A stretch of 64,000 nucleotides of DNA from NCBI RefSeq assembly GCF_019297855.1, contig NZ_CP079194.1:2715501-2779500 (forward strand), written 5' to 3'. The stretch's first letter is position 1; the number at the start of each line of letters is the position of its first letter. Source of the DNA: Gymnodinialimonas ceratoperidinii. GTDB lineage: Bacteria > Pseudomonadota > Alphaproteobacteria > Rhodobacterales > Rhodobacteraceae. The position numbers and the translations under genes were made by a program. Below the pieces are notes generated by a model. That model searched no databases. It was not told where the DNA came from and worked only from the letters and a program-made list of their open reading frames with translations. Below, piece after piece: positions 8,906 through 18,114 of the stretch.

Positions 8906-9721
8906 TCAGCTTGAAGCTGGCCCGCCAAACAGATGATCCATGGTGAGCGACGGCTGGTCGCAACCCGCCTCGCCCACGATTTTCGCCGGAACGCCCGCCA
9001 CGGTCTTCATCGGCGGCACCTCCGTCAGCACGACCGAGCCCGCCGCGATCCGCGAGCAATGGCCGATCTTGATGTTGCCCAGAACCTTCGCCCCCGCCCC
9101 GATCAAGACACCGTCGCCGATCTTCGGATGACGGTCTTCCTCTTCCTTGCCGGTGCCGCCAAGCGTCACGGAGTGTAGCATCGAGACGTTGTCTCCGACG
9201 ACGGCCGTCTCACCGATCACGATGGAATGGGCGTGGTCGATCATGATCCCCTGACCCACACGCGCCGCGGGGTGGATATCGACGCCGAACACTTCCGAAA
9301 CACGCATCTGCACGAAATACGACAGGTCACGTCGCCCCTGCCGCCACAGCCAATGGCCGACCCGGTAGGCTGTAATCGCCTGAAAACCCTTGAAGAACAT
9401 CAACGGCTGAAGAAAGCGATGGCACGCCGGATCGCGGTCATAGACGGCCACGATGTCCGCGCGCGCCTGCTGGCCGAGCATCGGATCCGTGGCGAAGGCC
9501 TCATCCGCGATTTCACGCAGCAATTGCTCAGACATCTCCGACGACGCAAGCTTCTGCGCAACACGGTAGGCGAGCGCGTTTTCCAATGTGGGGTGGTGGA
9601 GGACACAGGCATGGACCAGCCCGCCGAGCAGAGGCTCAGAGGCGATGGCGGTCGATGCTTCCTCGGTGATCCGGCTCCAGACCGGATCGACTTGGGTGAC
9701 GTGGGATTGAGTACGCGCCAT
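8906..9721 (-). CDS. cysE: Serine O-acetyltransferase CysE
   Basis: CysE (271 residues) acetylates L-serine to O-acetylserine, the first step of cysteine synthesis. The N-terminal helical domain (WSRITEEASTAI, LVHACVLHHPTLENALAYR) is followed by a left-handed beta-helix of hexapeptide repeats (GVDIHPAARVGQGIMIDHAH, VIGETAVVGDNV, KIGDGVLIGAGAKVLG). The active-site HxH-type DHAH is present. The start MARTQSHV was chosen because an AAAGGAG ribosome site lies seven bases upstream; an upstream in-frame ATG has no such site. It is a single gene between a PRC-barrel gene (convergent) and the end of the GTA cluster. Confidence 0.94.
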   Translation of the reverse strand: MARTQSHVTQVDPVWSRITEEASTAIASEPLLGGLVHACVLHHPTLENALAYRVAQKLASSEMSEQLLREIADEAFATDPMLGQQARADIVAVYDRDPACHRFLQPLMFFKGFQAITAYRVGHWLWRQGRRDLSYFVQMRVSEVFGVDIHPAARVGQGIMIDHAHSIVIGETAVVGDNVSMLHSVTLGGTGKEEEDRHPKIGDGVLIGAGAKVLGNIKIGHCSRIAAGSVVLTEVPPMKTVAGVPAKIVGEAGCDQPSLTMDHLFGGPASS

Positions 9722-9801
9722 GGGCCGTCTCCTTTGCGATGCTTCCCTGCCAGAATACGCAAGGCCACCGCAAAGGTCCATGAAACGATCACATGTAATC
9801 T

Positions 9802-9816
9802 GTTAACTCAGTTAAC
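9802..9816. promoter_or_regulatory. GTTAAC direct repeat upstream of cysE
   Basis: Two GTTAAC palindromes nine bases apart lie in the 100-base gap between the cysE start and the end of the GTA cluster. They could be a regulator site for cysE, but GTTAAC also recurs in coding DNA nearby, so this is weak. Confidence 0.25.
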
Positions 9817-9821
9817 AATCC

Positions 9822-10529
9822 CTAGACGGGATCGGGCAACGCAAGCTCCGCGTAATGGGCGACCAGACGGATCGTCCCGCCCGCGAAATCGCCCCCCTGC
9901 GCGGTAATCTCCAAGGCGGTCGGTGACCAGTAGACCTGCGGCGTGCCGGGCCCGCTCACCCACGAATTGAGCGACGTCCCAAGGCCCGAGCCATAGCGCT
10001 GCAAATCTCCCGTGACGCCGATATCCCACGTCGTCGCCGTTCCCGTGATCGCCGAGATGACCCGCCCCGTTACGCCGTAAGCCACTGCTCTTGCGGGGAA
10101 AACAACCGGGGTTGTGACGCTCGCACCCGCTGCCAGGGTCACGTCGAACTCCGCGCTCGTCAGGCCAATGCAGGCGCCGCCGGGCGTCAACGTCTGCGCG
10201 CCCACGCGCCAGGCCGCCCCATCGAAAATCGCAAGCGATCCCGCATCGAGCACCACGGCCCGCCATCCCCTTTGCGCCGGCACGAAAATCCAACCGCCCC
10301 CCGAAGCAATCGCGACCGAGCCTTCCTGCCCCGCCCATGCGTTGACCGCGCCCGAGGGCACGCCATAGGCGAAGCCGTCAAGCGCTGCGGGCGGCGTCGT
10401 TTCGCTTACGGACTGCAAGCGAAGCTGCGCCAATCCGTCGAGCCGCACCAAGGCCTCGTTCACGGTGACATGCTTTTGCGCCTGCGCGGGCGCGAGCAAT
10501 GGCAGGGCCAATTCGGGTGTATCACTCAT
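9822..10529 (-). CDS. DUF2793 protein at the end of the GTA cluster
   Basis: This 235-residue protein starts ELALPLLAPAQAQKHVTVNEAL, followed by GWIFVPAQRGWRAVVLDAG, the signature of DUF2793, found in phage tail fibre or tail-tip genes and after GTA gene g15 in Rhodobacterales. The C-terminal half (GVTGRVISAITGTATTWDIG, YWSPTALEITAQGGDFAGG) looks like a beta-rich receptor-binding or fibre head. The start MSDTPEL overlaps the end of g15 by eight bases, so it is co-translated with the tail cluster. Role in cell attachment is inferred from position and family context. Confidence 0.8.
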   Translation of the reverse strand: MSDTPELALPLLAPAQAQKHVTVNEALVRLDGLAQLRLQSVSETTPPAALDGFAYGVPSGAVNAWAGQEGSVAIASGGGWIFVPAQRGWRAVVLDAGSLAIFDGAAWRVGAQTLTPGGACIGLTSAEFDVTLAAGASVTTPVVFPARAVAYGVTGRVISAITGTATTWDIGVTGDLQRYGSGLGTSLNSWVSGPGTPQVYWSPTALEITAQGGDFAGGTIRLVAHYAELALPDPV

Positions 10530-13500
10530 TGATCTGAATCCTCGCGTTGGGCCCCGCCCCGAACCTTTCGGAGACCTGAGCAACTTCGATGGCATAATCG
10601 CTCAACGTGCCGTCGCTGGCGCGCATCGCGTCGGTGTAGGTGAACTGCGGGACGCTCAAGACCTCCTCGCGGCGGGTCTCATTGGCATCGACGATCCGCA
10701 GGATGTATTGCTCCGACGCCTCGCCAAGCGGCACGTCGGTGCCGTCCCAACTGTCCGCGTCGATGCGAGAGCGGCGGATCCAGCTGACCTCACGCGCCGC
10801 TCCGTCACGGGGAGCTCGCAGGTGGACCGGGCTATAGGGGCGCAGGCCATTGCCCTGAAAAGCCACGACCTTTTCGACGTAGCTCGGGTCATCAACGGAC
10901 CGGCGCGCAGGACCGATACGCCAATGGCGCTCCAATCCGCGGGAGGCACTGGAGAGATCCACCTGGGTCACGCCGCCATCCAGCAGCACGAAAACGCTGC
11001 CGGCCGGCCAGAAATCCGGCATGAGGGCATCGGTGCCTTGCTGACCCCGCAAACGCATGCCGATCTCCCAGGTGTCCGGCGCCACCAATGTGGCGTCGGC
11101 GAATTGCATCACCTCCCAGATGTCATCCTCGCCCGACCCGATCGCCGCGCCGTTCCCGCCGGTCAGAACCGCCGAGAGTTCCGATGACGAGAGGCTCCCC
11201 GTCTCAAGCCGTATCCGGACCGGCCCAGCGCGATCCCAGACGCCCGGTCGCTGTGCATAGAGCGGCTCAAGCAGGGTCCCGATGATGGCGGGCTGTTCGA
11301 CCAGCTTGTTCAAGGTGAACCCATCGGGTCCGGGAGCCGAGTAGACGGCTGCAGAACCCGGCCAGGGATCCGCGGCGACGGCAAGATGGGGCGCATGCGC
11401 GACCTCGTCCCCGGTCAAGAGCGGCAAATCAAGGAAGATGGGCGTAACAGGCAGGGGCGGCACAAAGGCATTCACGCGCACCGCTTCCTCGACCTCGTCC
11501 GAGGCTGTCGCGGTGCTCGGCTCGACCCGCACGGCCTCGATCTGTCGGAAGCCTCGATCCTCCACCCGGTCGACGCGCCATCTTTGGCCGTCCTCGGTTG
11601 CGATCAGGGCGCCGGCTCCGACGGCACGCTGCGAAGGCGGCAGGGCGAAGCGCAGCGTGTCCTTGGCCACCCGCCCCTCCGCCAGCCACCGCTCCGCCGT
11701 GGACTGTCCTTCGCTCGTCGTGAGAGCCAGGGGAAGGTTAACGTCGTTAACCTTATCCGCGCCGTCACCGGGGAAAACCGCCTCGGCAACCTTGTCGCCG
11801 TAGCCCCCCTCTGCCTCCGTGTAGGAAATGCGCAGACGCCCCACCGTCTCGGCCTCGGGCGCACGGATATGGGTGAAGCCTCCTTCGTCGTCATCGTCCC
11901 GCGCCGTCGTGGCAGCGTCGATGAGTGTTTCCGGCAGCTGCGGCATCGTCAGGAACACCAGCTTTCCGTCCCGCTCCACCGCATGAAACCCGTGGGTCAA
12001 CATCAGCGGTTGCAACCGTGCGCGCGCGCTCTGGGTCTGTGCCGAGACGTGGCCGCGCACGAGGCCGAAAAGCCGCGAGACATCGTAATCCGTGACACCC
12101 GCCTCTTCGCAAATTTCCGCAACCACGAGGTCGAGCGGCTGCGCATCAAGCCGTCCTGTCAGCCAGTGCCCGCGCGTCCAGTTGTCACCATCGCTCCACC
12201 GTTCCCGATCATTCGGAAAGGCCGGCCAGACCCGCGCGTCCCAAGCCCAGGCATGGGCCCGACCCATATCCAGCATCCGCCCATCATATTGATCTGACGG
12301 CGGATTTTTCTCATCCGCCTGCCAGTAATCCATGACGGCCCGCAAATATTGCGCCTGGATCAAGTCGTCGCGGCGACCGTTGGAATGAGTGGGGATGGCG
12401 CTCTCATCCGACTTCGGATCGAGGAACTTGTTGGGTTGGTTGGTGCCCTTGTCGATCGCCGCGCAGCCAAATTCGGTGAACCAGATCGGTTTCGACCGCG
12501 GCACCCAGTCCGTGTAGGCATTCTCCACCGCCACCGTGACTTCGGACACCTGCAGCACCGCGCCCGCGGGCGAACCTGTCGTGGGCCCGTTCAGCGCGAC
12601 CATCACCCGCCAATGGGATGCATCCGGCCAAATTGCGCCGACGCCCACCCAATCCTCTGGCGTCACCGTCGCGCTCTGCTCGATCCAACCGTCGGACACA
12701 TGCGTGTCGCTCACCGTGAACAGGACCCGAGATCCCCCCGGATTGCCGTTCTCCCGGTTGAACGCCAGGTAGACCGAGGTCTTGTGAGGCTCGCCATCCG
12801 TGGGCTCCGCAAGCAGTCGCATTCGGATCGTGACGCGCACCTCCTGGCCCGGCACCATGGGCCGATAGCCCCTTTCCGAACAGGTCAGGTAAGCTCCCGC
12901 CACCTGCAGAACATCGCCCTCGCCGGGCGCGGTCTCGACCGTGGCAGAGCCGTAATAAGTGATCGGATCCATCCCCGGCAGGGCTGAAATCGCGTGGTTG
13001 AACAGGCGCACCCAGTAGCCCGAAGCCCACCCCTTTCCCTCGAATTCCGGCTCGCCGAGGATCGGCAAATCACGCGTGCGAAATCCGCCGATCCGGTTGG
13101 AATGCGGCTGCTCCCACCAATTGCGCAGGTCCTTGAACCGATAGATCCAAGGCTCGTCCATGCCATCGGTGATCTCCGTGCGTCGCTGCGCCGCTTGGGC
13201 TTCGGGGCCGGTGTAGAACCATGCGTAGCCCTCGCCGCCCTCGATATTAGATTGCAGGTAATCGAGCGCATGGATTGGCCCGGCCTCGAAATCGAGATGC
13301 TCTGTCCCGTCACGCCAATCGCTCACCGGCATGTAGTTGTCGATCGCCACCATATCGATGTTCGGATCAGCCCAGAGAGCGTCGAGGTGGAAATAGACAT
13401 CGCCTGAACCGTCCTGGGGGTGATAGCCAAAATATTCCGACCAATCAGCGGCATAGGTGATCTTGGCTTGAGGCAGAAGCGCACGGACCTCGGAGGCCAG

Positions 13501-14970
13501 CGCAATCAAAGCCTCGACCGCCGGATAGCCCTGATCGTCGCGCATCTGGGTCAGGCCGCGCATCTCCGAGCCGATACAGAACGCCTCGACGCCCCCCGCC
13601 TGGGCGCAAAGCGCGGCGCAGTGCAGGATGAAGCGGCTGTAGCTCCACTCGGACGGCCCCGAGTACCCCACGCCGGACCCACCCGTGCTGAAGTCCGAGG
13701 CCTGTGCCGTGCCGAAGAACGCGTCAATTGCCGTGCGGTTGGCAGGTGTCGCGTCGGTCGTCCCCTCATGGCCCGGCGCGACGTCCCCGGTGATCCGGCC
13801 GCGCCACGGCAAGGCCGGTTGTTCCGCGCCGCCGTAAGGGTCGGGAAGACCGTTGCCCTCCAACATCTCCATAAGCAGGAATGGGTAGAACGTGACTTCT
13901 TGTCCGCCCGCATGGATCGCCGCGATGGCCTCCAGTACGGAGTCGTCGGCCGGCGTGCCACCGTAGACCGCGCGTCCATCGACCTTGGCGATCACCTCGG
14001 CTGACTGCCGATCGATCCCCCCCGCGCGCCACGGCATCTCGCGACCATCATGCTCGGCCTGCTCCACCTTCGGACGCACCTTGCAATGACCCGCGCGCAG
14101 GTCGTCGCCGAACCACGAATAGATCAGCGAGACCGACTCGAGGTTGGGCAGCGTATCTCGTAACTGCCCGAGAGATTGAGAGAAATCCGTCACCCCTCCT
14201 TCCGCGCTGACGTTGGTCGAGACCCCGCGCGCCAAGCCGTAGCGGTGGCTGACCGGTGTCGTCGCGAGCGCATATTCCCCGGTGCCGGGCATCAGCGCCA
14301 CCGCGCGCACAGCCTCCGCCGCACTGGGCACGTGGGGCCGCTCAGGCTGCGCCGGGCGCACGACCTCAAAGGCAAATTGCGGCACACGGTTGCCGTAGGG
14401 CGTCAGGTCCAGATCCTCGAAGACAACGTAGGCCGTGCCGCGAAAGGCCGGCACTGCCCCCGCGCCTTCAACTGCCTCCAGCAATGGGTCCGGCATCTGG
14501 TCATCCGCGCCCTTGTAGAGCCGCCAGGTGACCGCTTCGCGATCGATCTCCACCCCATCAGCCCAGATCCGACCGACCCGCGCGATCTCTCCTTCGCAAA
14601 GCGCAATGGCGAGACTGATCGTGTAGGAATAGGTCGTCGTTTTCGGCTGCGGCGGTGCCCCCTTGCCGCTGCCCCCGCTGGTGCTCTTGTGCTCTTGGAA
14701 CTGCGTCGCCCAGATCACATGTCCGCCCAGACGCATCCGCCCGAAGAGCTGCGCAATCGGAGCCCCTTCGCCCGCGCCCGTAATCCGCAAACGATCCGTC
14801 TGCCCCATCTCCACGGGGTCCGAGCCGCTGCCCATCAGGCGCTGGTCGATGACCCGCCCGACCGTCGCGCCCACGGCACGGCCCAGAACGGCGCCGGTCA
14901 TGCCAAGAATGGGCGCCTGGATGAGCCCGCCGACCGCAGCACCCGCCGCTGAAAGGAGAAGAGTTGCCAT
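10522..14970 (-). CDS. GTA g15-type tail-tip/host-specificity megaprotein
   Basis: The 1482-residue protein is the largest in the GTA cluster. It begins with a glycine-zipper-like hydrophobic segment (LLSAAGAAVGGLIQAPILG) and a tail-assembly region. A TIM-barrel-like glycosidase-fold domain follows (SYSRFILHCAALCAQAGGVE, KITYAADWSEYFGYHPQDGS, WFTEFGCAAIDKGTNQPNKF). The rest resembles a phage tail protein of the lambda J/host-specificity class. In Rhodobacter capsulatus GTA the g15 product forms the central baseplate protein. The start MATLLLSAAG follows a GAAAGGAG ribosome site. Upstream in-frame sequence overlaps g14 and is not coding. The gene is intact, so the tail tip is probably functional. 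Confidence 0.92.
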   Translation of the reverse strand: MATLLLSAAGAAVGGLIQAPILGMTGAVLGRAVGATVGRVIDQRLMGSGSDPVEMGQTDRLRITGAGEGAPIAQLFGRMRLGGHVIWATQFQEHKSTSGGSGKGAPPQPKTTTYSYTISLAIALCEGEIARVGRIWADGVEIDREAVTWRLYKGADDQMPDPLLEAVEGAGAVPAFRGTAYVVFEDLDLTPYGNRVPQFAFEVVRPAQPERPHVPSAAEAVRAVALMPGTGEYALATTPVSHRYGLARGVSTNVSAEGGVTDFSQSLGQLRDTLPNLESVSLIYSWFGDDLRAGHCKVRPKVEQAEHDGREMPWRAGGIDRQSAEVIAKVDGRAVYGGTPADDSVLEAIAAIHAGGQEVTFYPFLLMEMLEGNGLPDPYGGAEQPALPWRGRITGDVAPGHEGTTDATPANRTAIDAFFGTAQASDFSTGGSGVGYSGPSEWSYSRFILHCAALCAQAGGVEAFCIGSEMRGLTQMRDDQGYPAVEALIALASEVRALLPQAKITYAADWSEYFGYHPQDGSGDVYFHLDALWADPNIDMVAIDNYMPVSDWRDGTEHLDFEAGPIHALDYLQSNIEGGEGYAWFYTGPEAQAAQRRTEITDGMDEPWIYRFKDLRNWWEQPHSNRIGGFRTRDLPILGEPEFEGKGWASGYWVRLFNHAISALPGMDPITYYGSATVETAPGEGDVLQVAGAYLTCSERGYRPMVPGQEVRVTIRMRLLAEPTDGEPHKTSVYLAFNRENGNPGGSRVLFTVSDTHVSDGWIEQSATVTPEDWVGVGAIWPDASHWRVMVALNGPTTGSPAGAVLQVSEVTVAVENAYTDWVPRSKPIWFTEFGCAAIDKGTNQPNKFLDPKSDESAIPTHSNGRRDDLIQAQYLRAVMDYWQADEKNPPSDQYDGRMLDMGRAHAWAWDARVWPAFPNDRERWSDGDNWTRGHWLTGRLDAQPLDLVVAEICEEAGVTDYDVSRLFGLVRGHVSAQTQSARARLQPLMLTHGFHAVERDGKLVFLTMPQLPETLIDAATTARDDDDEGGFTHIRAPEAETVGRLRISYTEAEGGYGDKVAEAVFPGDGADKVNDVNLPLALTTSEGQSTAERWLAEGRVAKDTLRFALPPSQRAVGAGALIATEDGQRWRVDRVEDRGFRQIEAVRVEPSTATASDEVEEAVRVNAFVPPLPVTPIFLDLPLLTGDEVAHAPHLAVAADPWPGSAAVYSAPGPDGFTLNKLVEQPAIIGTLLEPLYAQRPGVWDRAGPVRIRLETGSLSSSELSAVLTGGNGAAIGSGEDDIWEVMQFADATLVAPDTWEIGMRLRGQQGTDALMPDFWPAGSVFVLLDGGVTQVDLSSASRGLERHWRIGPARRSVDDPSYVEKVVAFQGNGLRPYSPVHLRAPRDGAAREVSWIRRSRIDADSWDGTDVPLGEASEQYILRIVDANETRREEVLSVPQFTYTDAMRASDGTLSDYAIEVAQVSERFGAGPNARIQINE

Positions 14971-14975
14971 GTGAG

Positions 14976-15407
14976 TTACGTCCTTTCGGGAAACACGAAC
15001 CGCGCCGCAACGCGTCGGGCCCAGGGCGGCGTCAGCGCACCTTCGGTGACGCCGCGCCCGGAATAGGCATGGAGGAACCGGGCCTCTCGCCCGATCCGGG
15101 TCTGCAGGCCGACATGTTTGGCCACCGCGCCGGCCCGCATCCGGAAGATCAGGACGTCTCCCGGCGCGGCGTCTGACAGTTGTTTTTCGATCAGATGAGC
15201 CCGAGCAGCGTCGAGCAAACGCTCCTCGCCCGAGGTTTCGGACCAGTCGTTGGTATAGGCGGGAACCGGCGCGGGAAGGTCTCCGTGGCACTCGCGCCAC
15301 AAGCCGAGGAGCAGCCCGAGGCAATCGCACCCCGCTCCTTTGCAGGAGGCTTGATGCACATAGGGCGTGCCAAGCCATTCTCGCGCCGTCGCGACTACCG
15401 CGCTCAC
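14976..15407 (-). CDS. GTA g14-type NlpC/P60 cell-wall peptidase
   Basis: The 143-residue protein is an NlpC/P60-type cysteine peptidase of the phage tail-tip type. The segment EWLGTPYVHQASCKGAGCDC carries the likely catalytic Cys in the DC pair, followed by LGLLLGLW, and AKHVGLQ carries the His. In the GTA particle it would open the peptidoglycan for DNA entry. I place the start at GTG 15407, which overlaps the g13 stop as GTGA; an ATG at 15461 would add 18 residues without family similarity and overlap g13 by 58 bases. It ends five bases before g15. Confidence 0.88.
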   Translation of the reverse strand: MSAVVATAREWLGTPYVHQASCKGAGCDCLGLLLGLWRECHGDLPAPVPAYTNDWSETSGEERLLDAARAHLIEKQLSDAAPGDVLIFRMRAGAVAKHVGLQTRIGREARFLHAYSGRGVTEGALTPPWARRVAARFVFPERT

Positions 15408-16282
15408 CGGCGCGACCCGCCGCTGCGCGCCGACAGACGTGACGGATGGGCAACTTGCCAATCGCCGTCTGGAATATCCGGAAAACCGCGAAAGTTAACG
15501 AGGTTAAGGAATTTCAGGCGACAGGTCTCCATGCGCTTGTCGCACCCCGCCGTCAGGCGCACTGTGTCGCCCGGAACAACGTCTGCGCGCAGGTTGTCCC
15601 ACAGCTCGACGTCCCGACCCTCATCATTCAGCCGATCCAGTTTGACGACACCGGCCAGCCCCTCCCCTGCGCCGGACATCACTCGCAATGTCCCGCGCTC
15701 AAACCAACGCGGCTCGAACCCCGCGAGCCCGTCGAAGGTGAAGACCCGCCCGTCGCTCGTGCGGACCTGAGCATTTGTGACATACCCCGGTGTCGTGAGG
15801 TCGAAGCCACAGGACGCGTCACCCAGAACAGCCTCGCAGCTCCGTTGGCACACACGCCCTGTGGGCTTGTTCATCAACTCTGCCAATCCGCGCAGCTCCG
15901 CCGAGAATGCCCCGTTCGCGCGGGTAATCTCCCCGATCGAGCCGCGAAACTGCAAAACACGGTTAACGGGCGCTGCCCACTGCACCAGCCAGGATTCGAC
16001 ATCGGCGCCATCAAATCGGCCCGCAAAAATATCCTCCTCGGTGATCGCTGCGGCCGACAAAGCGCCAACCGCTTCGGTATTATCCACCGAAAGGCCGGTC
16101 GTCTGGCTCAGGGCGGTCGCGCTCAATCCCGTTCCGGCACGAAATGTCGTGCCGTCGAAATCGAGATCGCAATCGTGGTCGGTGAACCCGAATTGAGCGC
16201 CGTCCCCGCGCGTCACCCGCCAGCACCGCGCCACGCCGGTCGCACAGGTTTTCAGATGCAGATCAAGGTCTTGTACGCTCAT
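15404..16282 (-). CDS. GTA g13-type baseplate hub protein (DUF2163)
   Basis: The 292-residue protein matches the DUF2163/phage BR0599 family: WRVTRGDGAQFGFTDHDCDL near the start, AELRGLAELMNKPTGRVCQR, then CEAVLGDASCGFDL and a C-terminal AGCDKRMETCRLKFLN. The paired cysteines in the second half (VCQRSC, DASCG, GCDKRMETC) recall reports of an iron-sulfur cluster in the hub of this family; I recall this but cannot confirm it here. The start overlaps the g12 stop (ATGA) and the end overlaps g14. Location is the tail baseplate. Confidence 0.88.
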   Translation of the reverse strand: MSVQDLDLHLKTCATGVARCWRVTRGDGAQFGFTDHDCDLDFDGTTFRAGTGLSATALSQTTGLSVDNTEAVGALSAAAITEEDIFAGRFDGADVESWLVQWAAPVNRVLQFRGSIGEITRANGAFSAELRGLAELMNKPTGRVCQRSCEAVLGDASCGFDLTTPGYVTNAQVRTSDGRVFTFDGLAGFEPRWFERGTLRVMSGAGEGLAGVVKLDRLNDEGRDVELWDNLRADVVPGDTVRLTAGCDKRMETCRLKFLNLVNFRGFPDIPDGDWQVAHPSRLSARSGGSRR

Positions 16283-16911
16283 ATCCGGATCTCCACGACG
16301 GGCACATTCGGAACCTCGCCCGCCTGAAACGATGCCACCGACGTCTGGATCGCATCGGTGTCGAACCGAACCGGCACGTCGAACTCATAGCCCGCGGTGA
16401 CCTCCACATCCGCCGGCGGCGCATCAACGAATGTGATCGTCCCGGTCGTGTGGTCGACGTCGAAGTGGACGCCCGCGACCAGCTCATCGACCGAGACCCC
16501 CGCGAGCACGGAGCCCGTCACCGGTTTGGTTAACGGGCGCGCGTAAGAGTTAATGCCGGATTGGTAGGTCTTGGTCAGTTGAAAGGTGCGCGTCTCACCG
16601 TCCCCGGTCCCGATCCGTTGATCTCGAAACGACGGCGCGCCGGATGGGGCGCAGGACTTGAAGTCCGACCAATCCTTCCATCGGAACCCGTAGAGCTGAC
16701 CGCGTCGGGCCTCGAAAAAGTCAATCAGCAGCGCAATGTCATCGAGCGATCGCATCGACACACCGGCATCATACCGGCGTCGAGAATGCGCCCACGGCGT
16801 GTTGCGCTCCTCGAACCCGTTGGTGAGCGCGATCACCTCCGTGCGGCGCTCCGGTCCGCCAACTGAGCCGAAGCTCAGGTTCGCCGGAAATCTAACCTCA
16901 TGAAATCCCAT
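16279..16911 (-). CDS. GTA g12-type distal tail protein (DUF2460)
   Basis: This 210-residue protein starts FHEVRFPANLSFGSVGGPER and contains NGFEERNTPWAHSRRRYDAG and LIDFFEARRGQLYGFRWKDW, the signature of DUF2460 (phage conserved TIGR02217-type). In the GTA it is the distal tail protein linking the tube to the baseplate hub. It overlaps g13 by four bases (ATGA) and follows g11 by 12 bases. The gene is intact and length is usual. Confidence 0.9.
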   Translation of the reverse strand: MGFHEVRFPANLSFGSVGGPERRTEVIALTNGFEERNTPWAHSRRRYDAGVSMRSLDDIALLIDFFEARRGQLYGFRWKDWSDFKSCAPSGAPSFRDQRIGTGDGETRTFQLTKTYQSGINSYARPLTKPVTGSVLAGVSVDELVAGVHFDVDHTTGTITFVDAPPADVEVTAGYEFDVPVRFDTDAIQTSVASFQAGEVPNVPVVEIRI

Positions 16912-16923
16912 GAAAATCCCCCC

Positions 16924-17589
16924 CTACCGGTTCCGTTGGCCCCGCGCCAAGGCGCGTTGGACCTGTGCTGCCACCTGGCTGGAAGATCGCTGGAAGCTTG
17001 CCACATCGGGGGTCGTGATGTTCATCGTGACATTCACCGCCCCGCCCTGCGTTGCGGCGGCAACGCCCAGTTTTCCATCAGGGCCACGGCGCAACGGCAT
17101 GATCGCCTCCGGCCCCGCCTCGCCCATCAGGCCGGTGCCGCCGCGCATCGGAAAGGTCGTGGGACCACTGACAATGCCGCCGCGCGCGAAGGGCATCACG
17201 CGCCCTTGGCTGATCGCGCCACCCTTCTCGAAGGGCAGCAAACCGCCGAGCAAAGAGTTAACGCCGGTGCCCAGAGCCGATCCCAATGCGTTTTGCACCG
17301 GCCGCATCGCGGTGTTGTATGCGGCGTCGATCATGCTGCTGGCCACGTCCCGCAACGCATCAGAGAGACGCATTCCGTCGAACACCACGCCGTCGAATGC
17401 GCGCCGCAAATCACCGCCGATCGCGCGGCTCATCGAGTTCACCTCGCGCCCTGTGTAGAGCATCGCTCCCTGCATTTCCCGCAGCTCCCCCTGAAATGCC
17501 GCCGCCATCGACGTCGCCCCCGAAAGGCTCGTTTCCAGCTCCGCAATCTCGGCGTCAAAGCGGCCGAGGCTGTCATCCATCTCTGTCAT
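16924..17589 (-). CDS. GTA g11-type tail tape measure protein
   Basis: This 221-residue protein is close to the length of the R. capsulatus GTA tape measure, which is very short because the tail is short. An N-terminal helical segment (LGRFDAEIAELETSLSGATS) precedes an amphipathic region and a Gly-rich C-terminal part (FEKGGAISQGRVMPFARGG, LMGEAGPEAIMPL) typical of tape-measure C-termini. The ATG at 17589 (MTEMDDS) was chosen because GAGG lies nine bases upstream; a second ATG nine bases on has no spaced ribosome site. It overlaps the preceding chaperone gene by 17 bases. Confidence 0.88.
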   Translation of the reverse strand: MTEMDDSLGRFDAEIAELETSLSGATSMAAAFQGELREMQGAMLYTGREVNSMSRAIGGDLRRAFDGVVFDGMRLSDALRDVASSMIDAAYNTAMRPVQNALGSALGTGVNSLLGGLLPFEKGGAISQGRVMPFARGGIVSGPTTFPMRGGTGLMGEAGPEAIMPLRRGPDGKLGVAAATQGGAVNVTMNITTPDVASFQRSSSQVAAQVQRALARGQRNR

Positions 17590-17797
17590 TTTCGTCCTCG
17601 TTTCTCTGGTCTGGGAACCGCGCAAGAAGCGCGTCGAACGCGTCTCGTCGCAGCGGCGCAGCCCCGTTTTCAGGGCCGAGCAATGTCAGGAATTCCGATG
17701 GTGTGAGGGCCCAGAACGCGGCAGGAGACAGGCCAAGCCCTTGATAAGCCACGCGCATCAACGCAGGCCAATCGAAGCCTTCGTGCCTGTCGCTCAT
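17573..17797 (-). CDS. GTA g10.1-type tail assembly chaperone
   Basis: This small 74-residue protein has the start FDWPALMRVAYQGLGLSPAA and the segment FWALTPSEFLTLLGPE, matching the rcc01693-type phage tail assembly chaperone of GTA clusters. Such proteins coat the tape measure before tube polymerisation. It overlaps the preceding gene by four bases (ATGA) and the following tape-measure gene by 17 bases, so the chaperone and tape measure are tightly coupled. Confidence 0.85.
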   Translation of the reverse strand: MSDRHEGFDWPALMRVAYQGLGLSPAAFWALTPSEFLTLLGPENGAAPLRRDAFDALLARFPDQRNEDENDRDG

Positions 17798-18111
17798 ACC
17801 GGCACGGGCCTGAACGCCAACACCAAGAGCCGCGCCGCAACGCGCGCCGCCTCCAGGATGCCGCCTTCAATCTCGGCGTTCAGCAGGTCTTCCACCTGCC
17901 CGGTCCAGCCCGCCCCGCGCAGCCCGGCGCAAACCAGCGCCAGCACGTCGGCGGACTTCAACCCCTCGCCCTCGAAGCGCGCCACCATCTGCGCCAGTGA
18001 ATCCGCGCCGAGCCAATCCTCCAATTCCGCCAAGGCGCCGAGTGTCAGCTTCGCCACGTGCCGCTCGCCGTTCACGGTCAGCGCCACTTCGCCGGTCCAT
18101 GGGTTTGCCAT
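17794..18111 (-). CDS. GTA g10-type tail tube terminator/assembly chaperone
   Basis: The 105-residue protein (ANPWTGEVALTVNGERHVAK, LTLGALAELEDWLGADSL, GWTGQVEDLLNAEIEGGI) belongs to the GTA gp10 family of gene transfer agent proteins (phage tail assembly chaperone type). It lies three bases downstream of the major tail protein and overlaps g10.1 by four bases. It probably works in the cytoplasm during tail assembly. No anomaly seen. Confidence 0.82.
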   Translation of the reverse strand: MANPWTGEVALTVNGERHVAKLTLGALAELEDWLGADSLAQMVARFEGEGLKSADVLALVCAGLRGAGWTGQVEDLLNAEIEGGILEAARVAARLLVLAFRPVPV

Positions 18112-18114
18112 CCC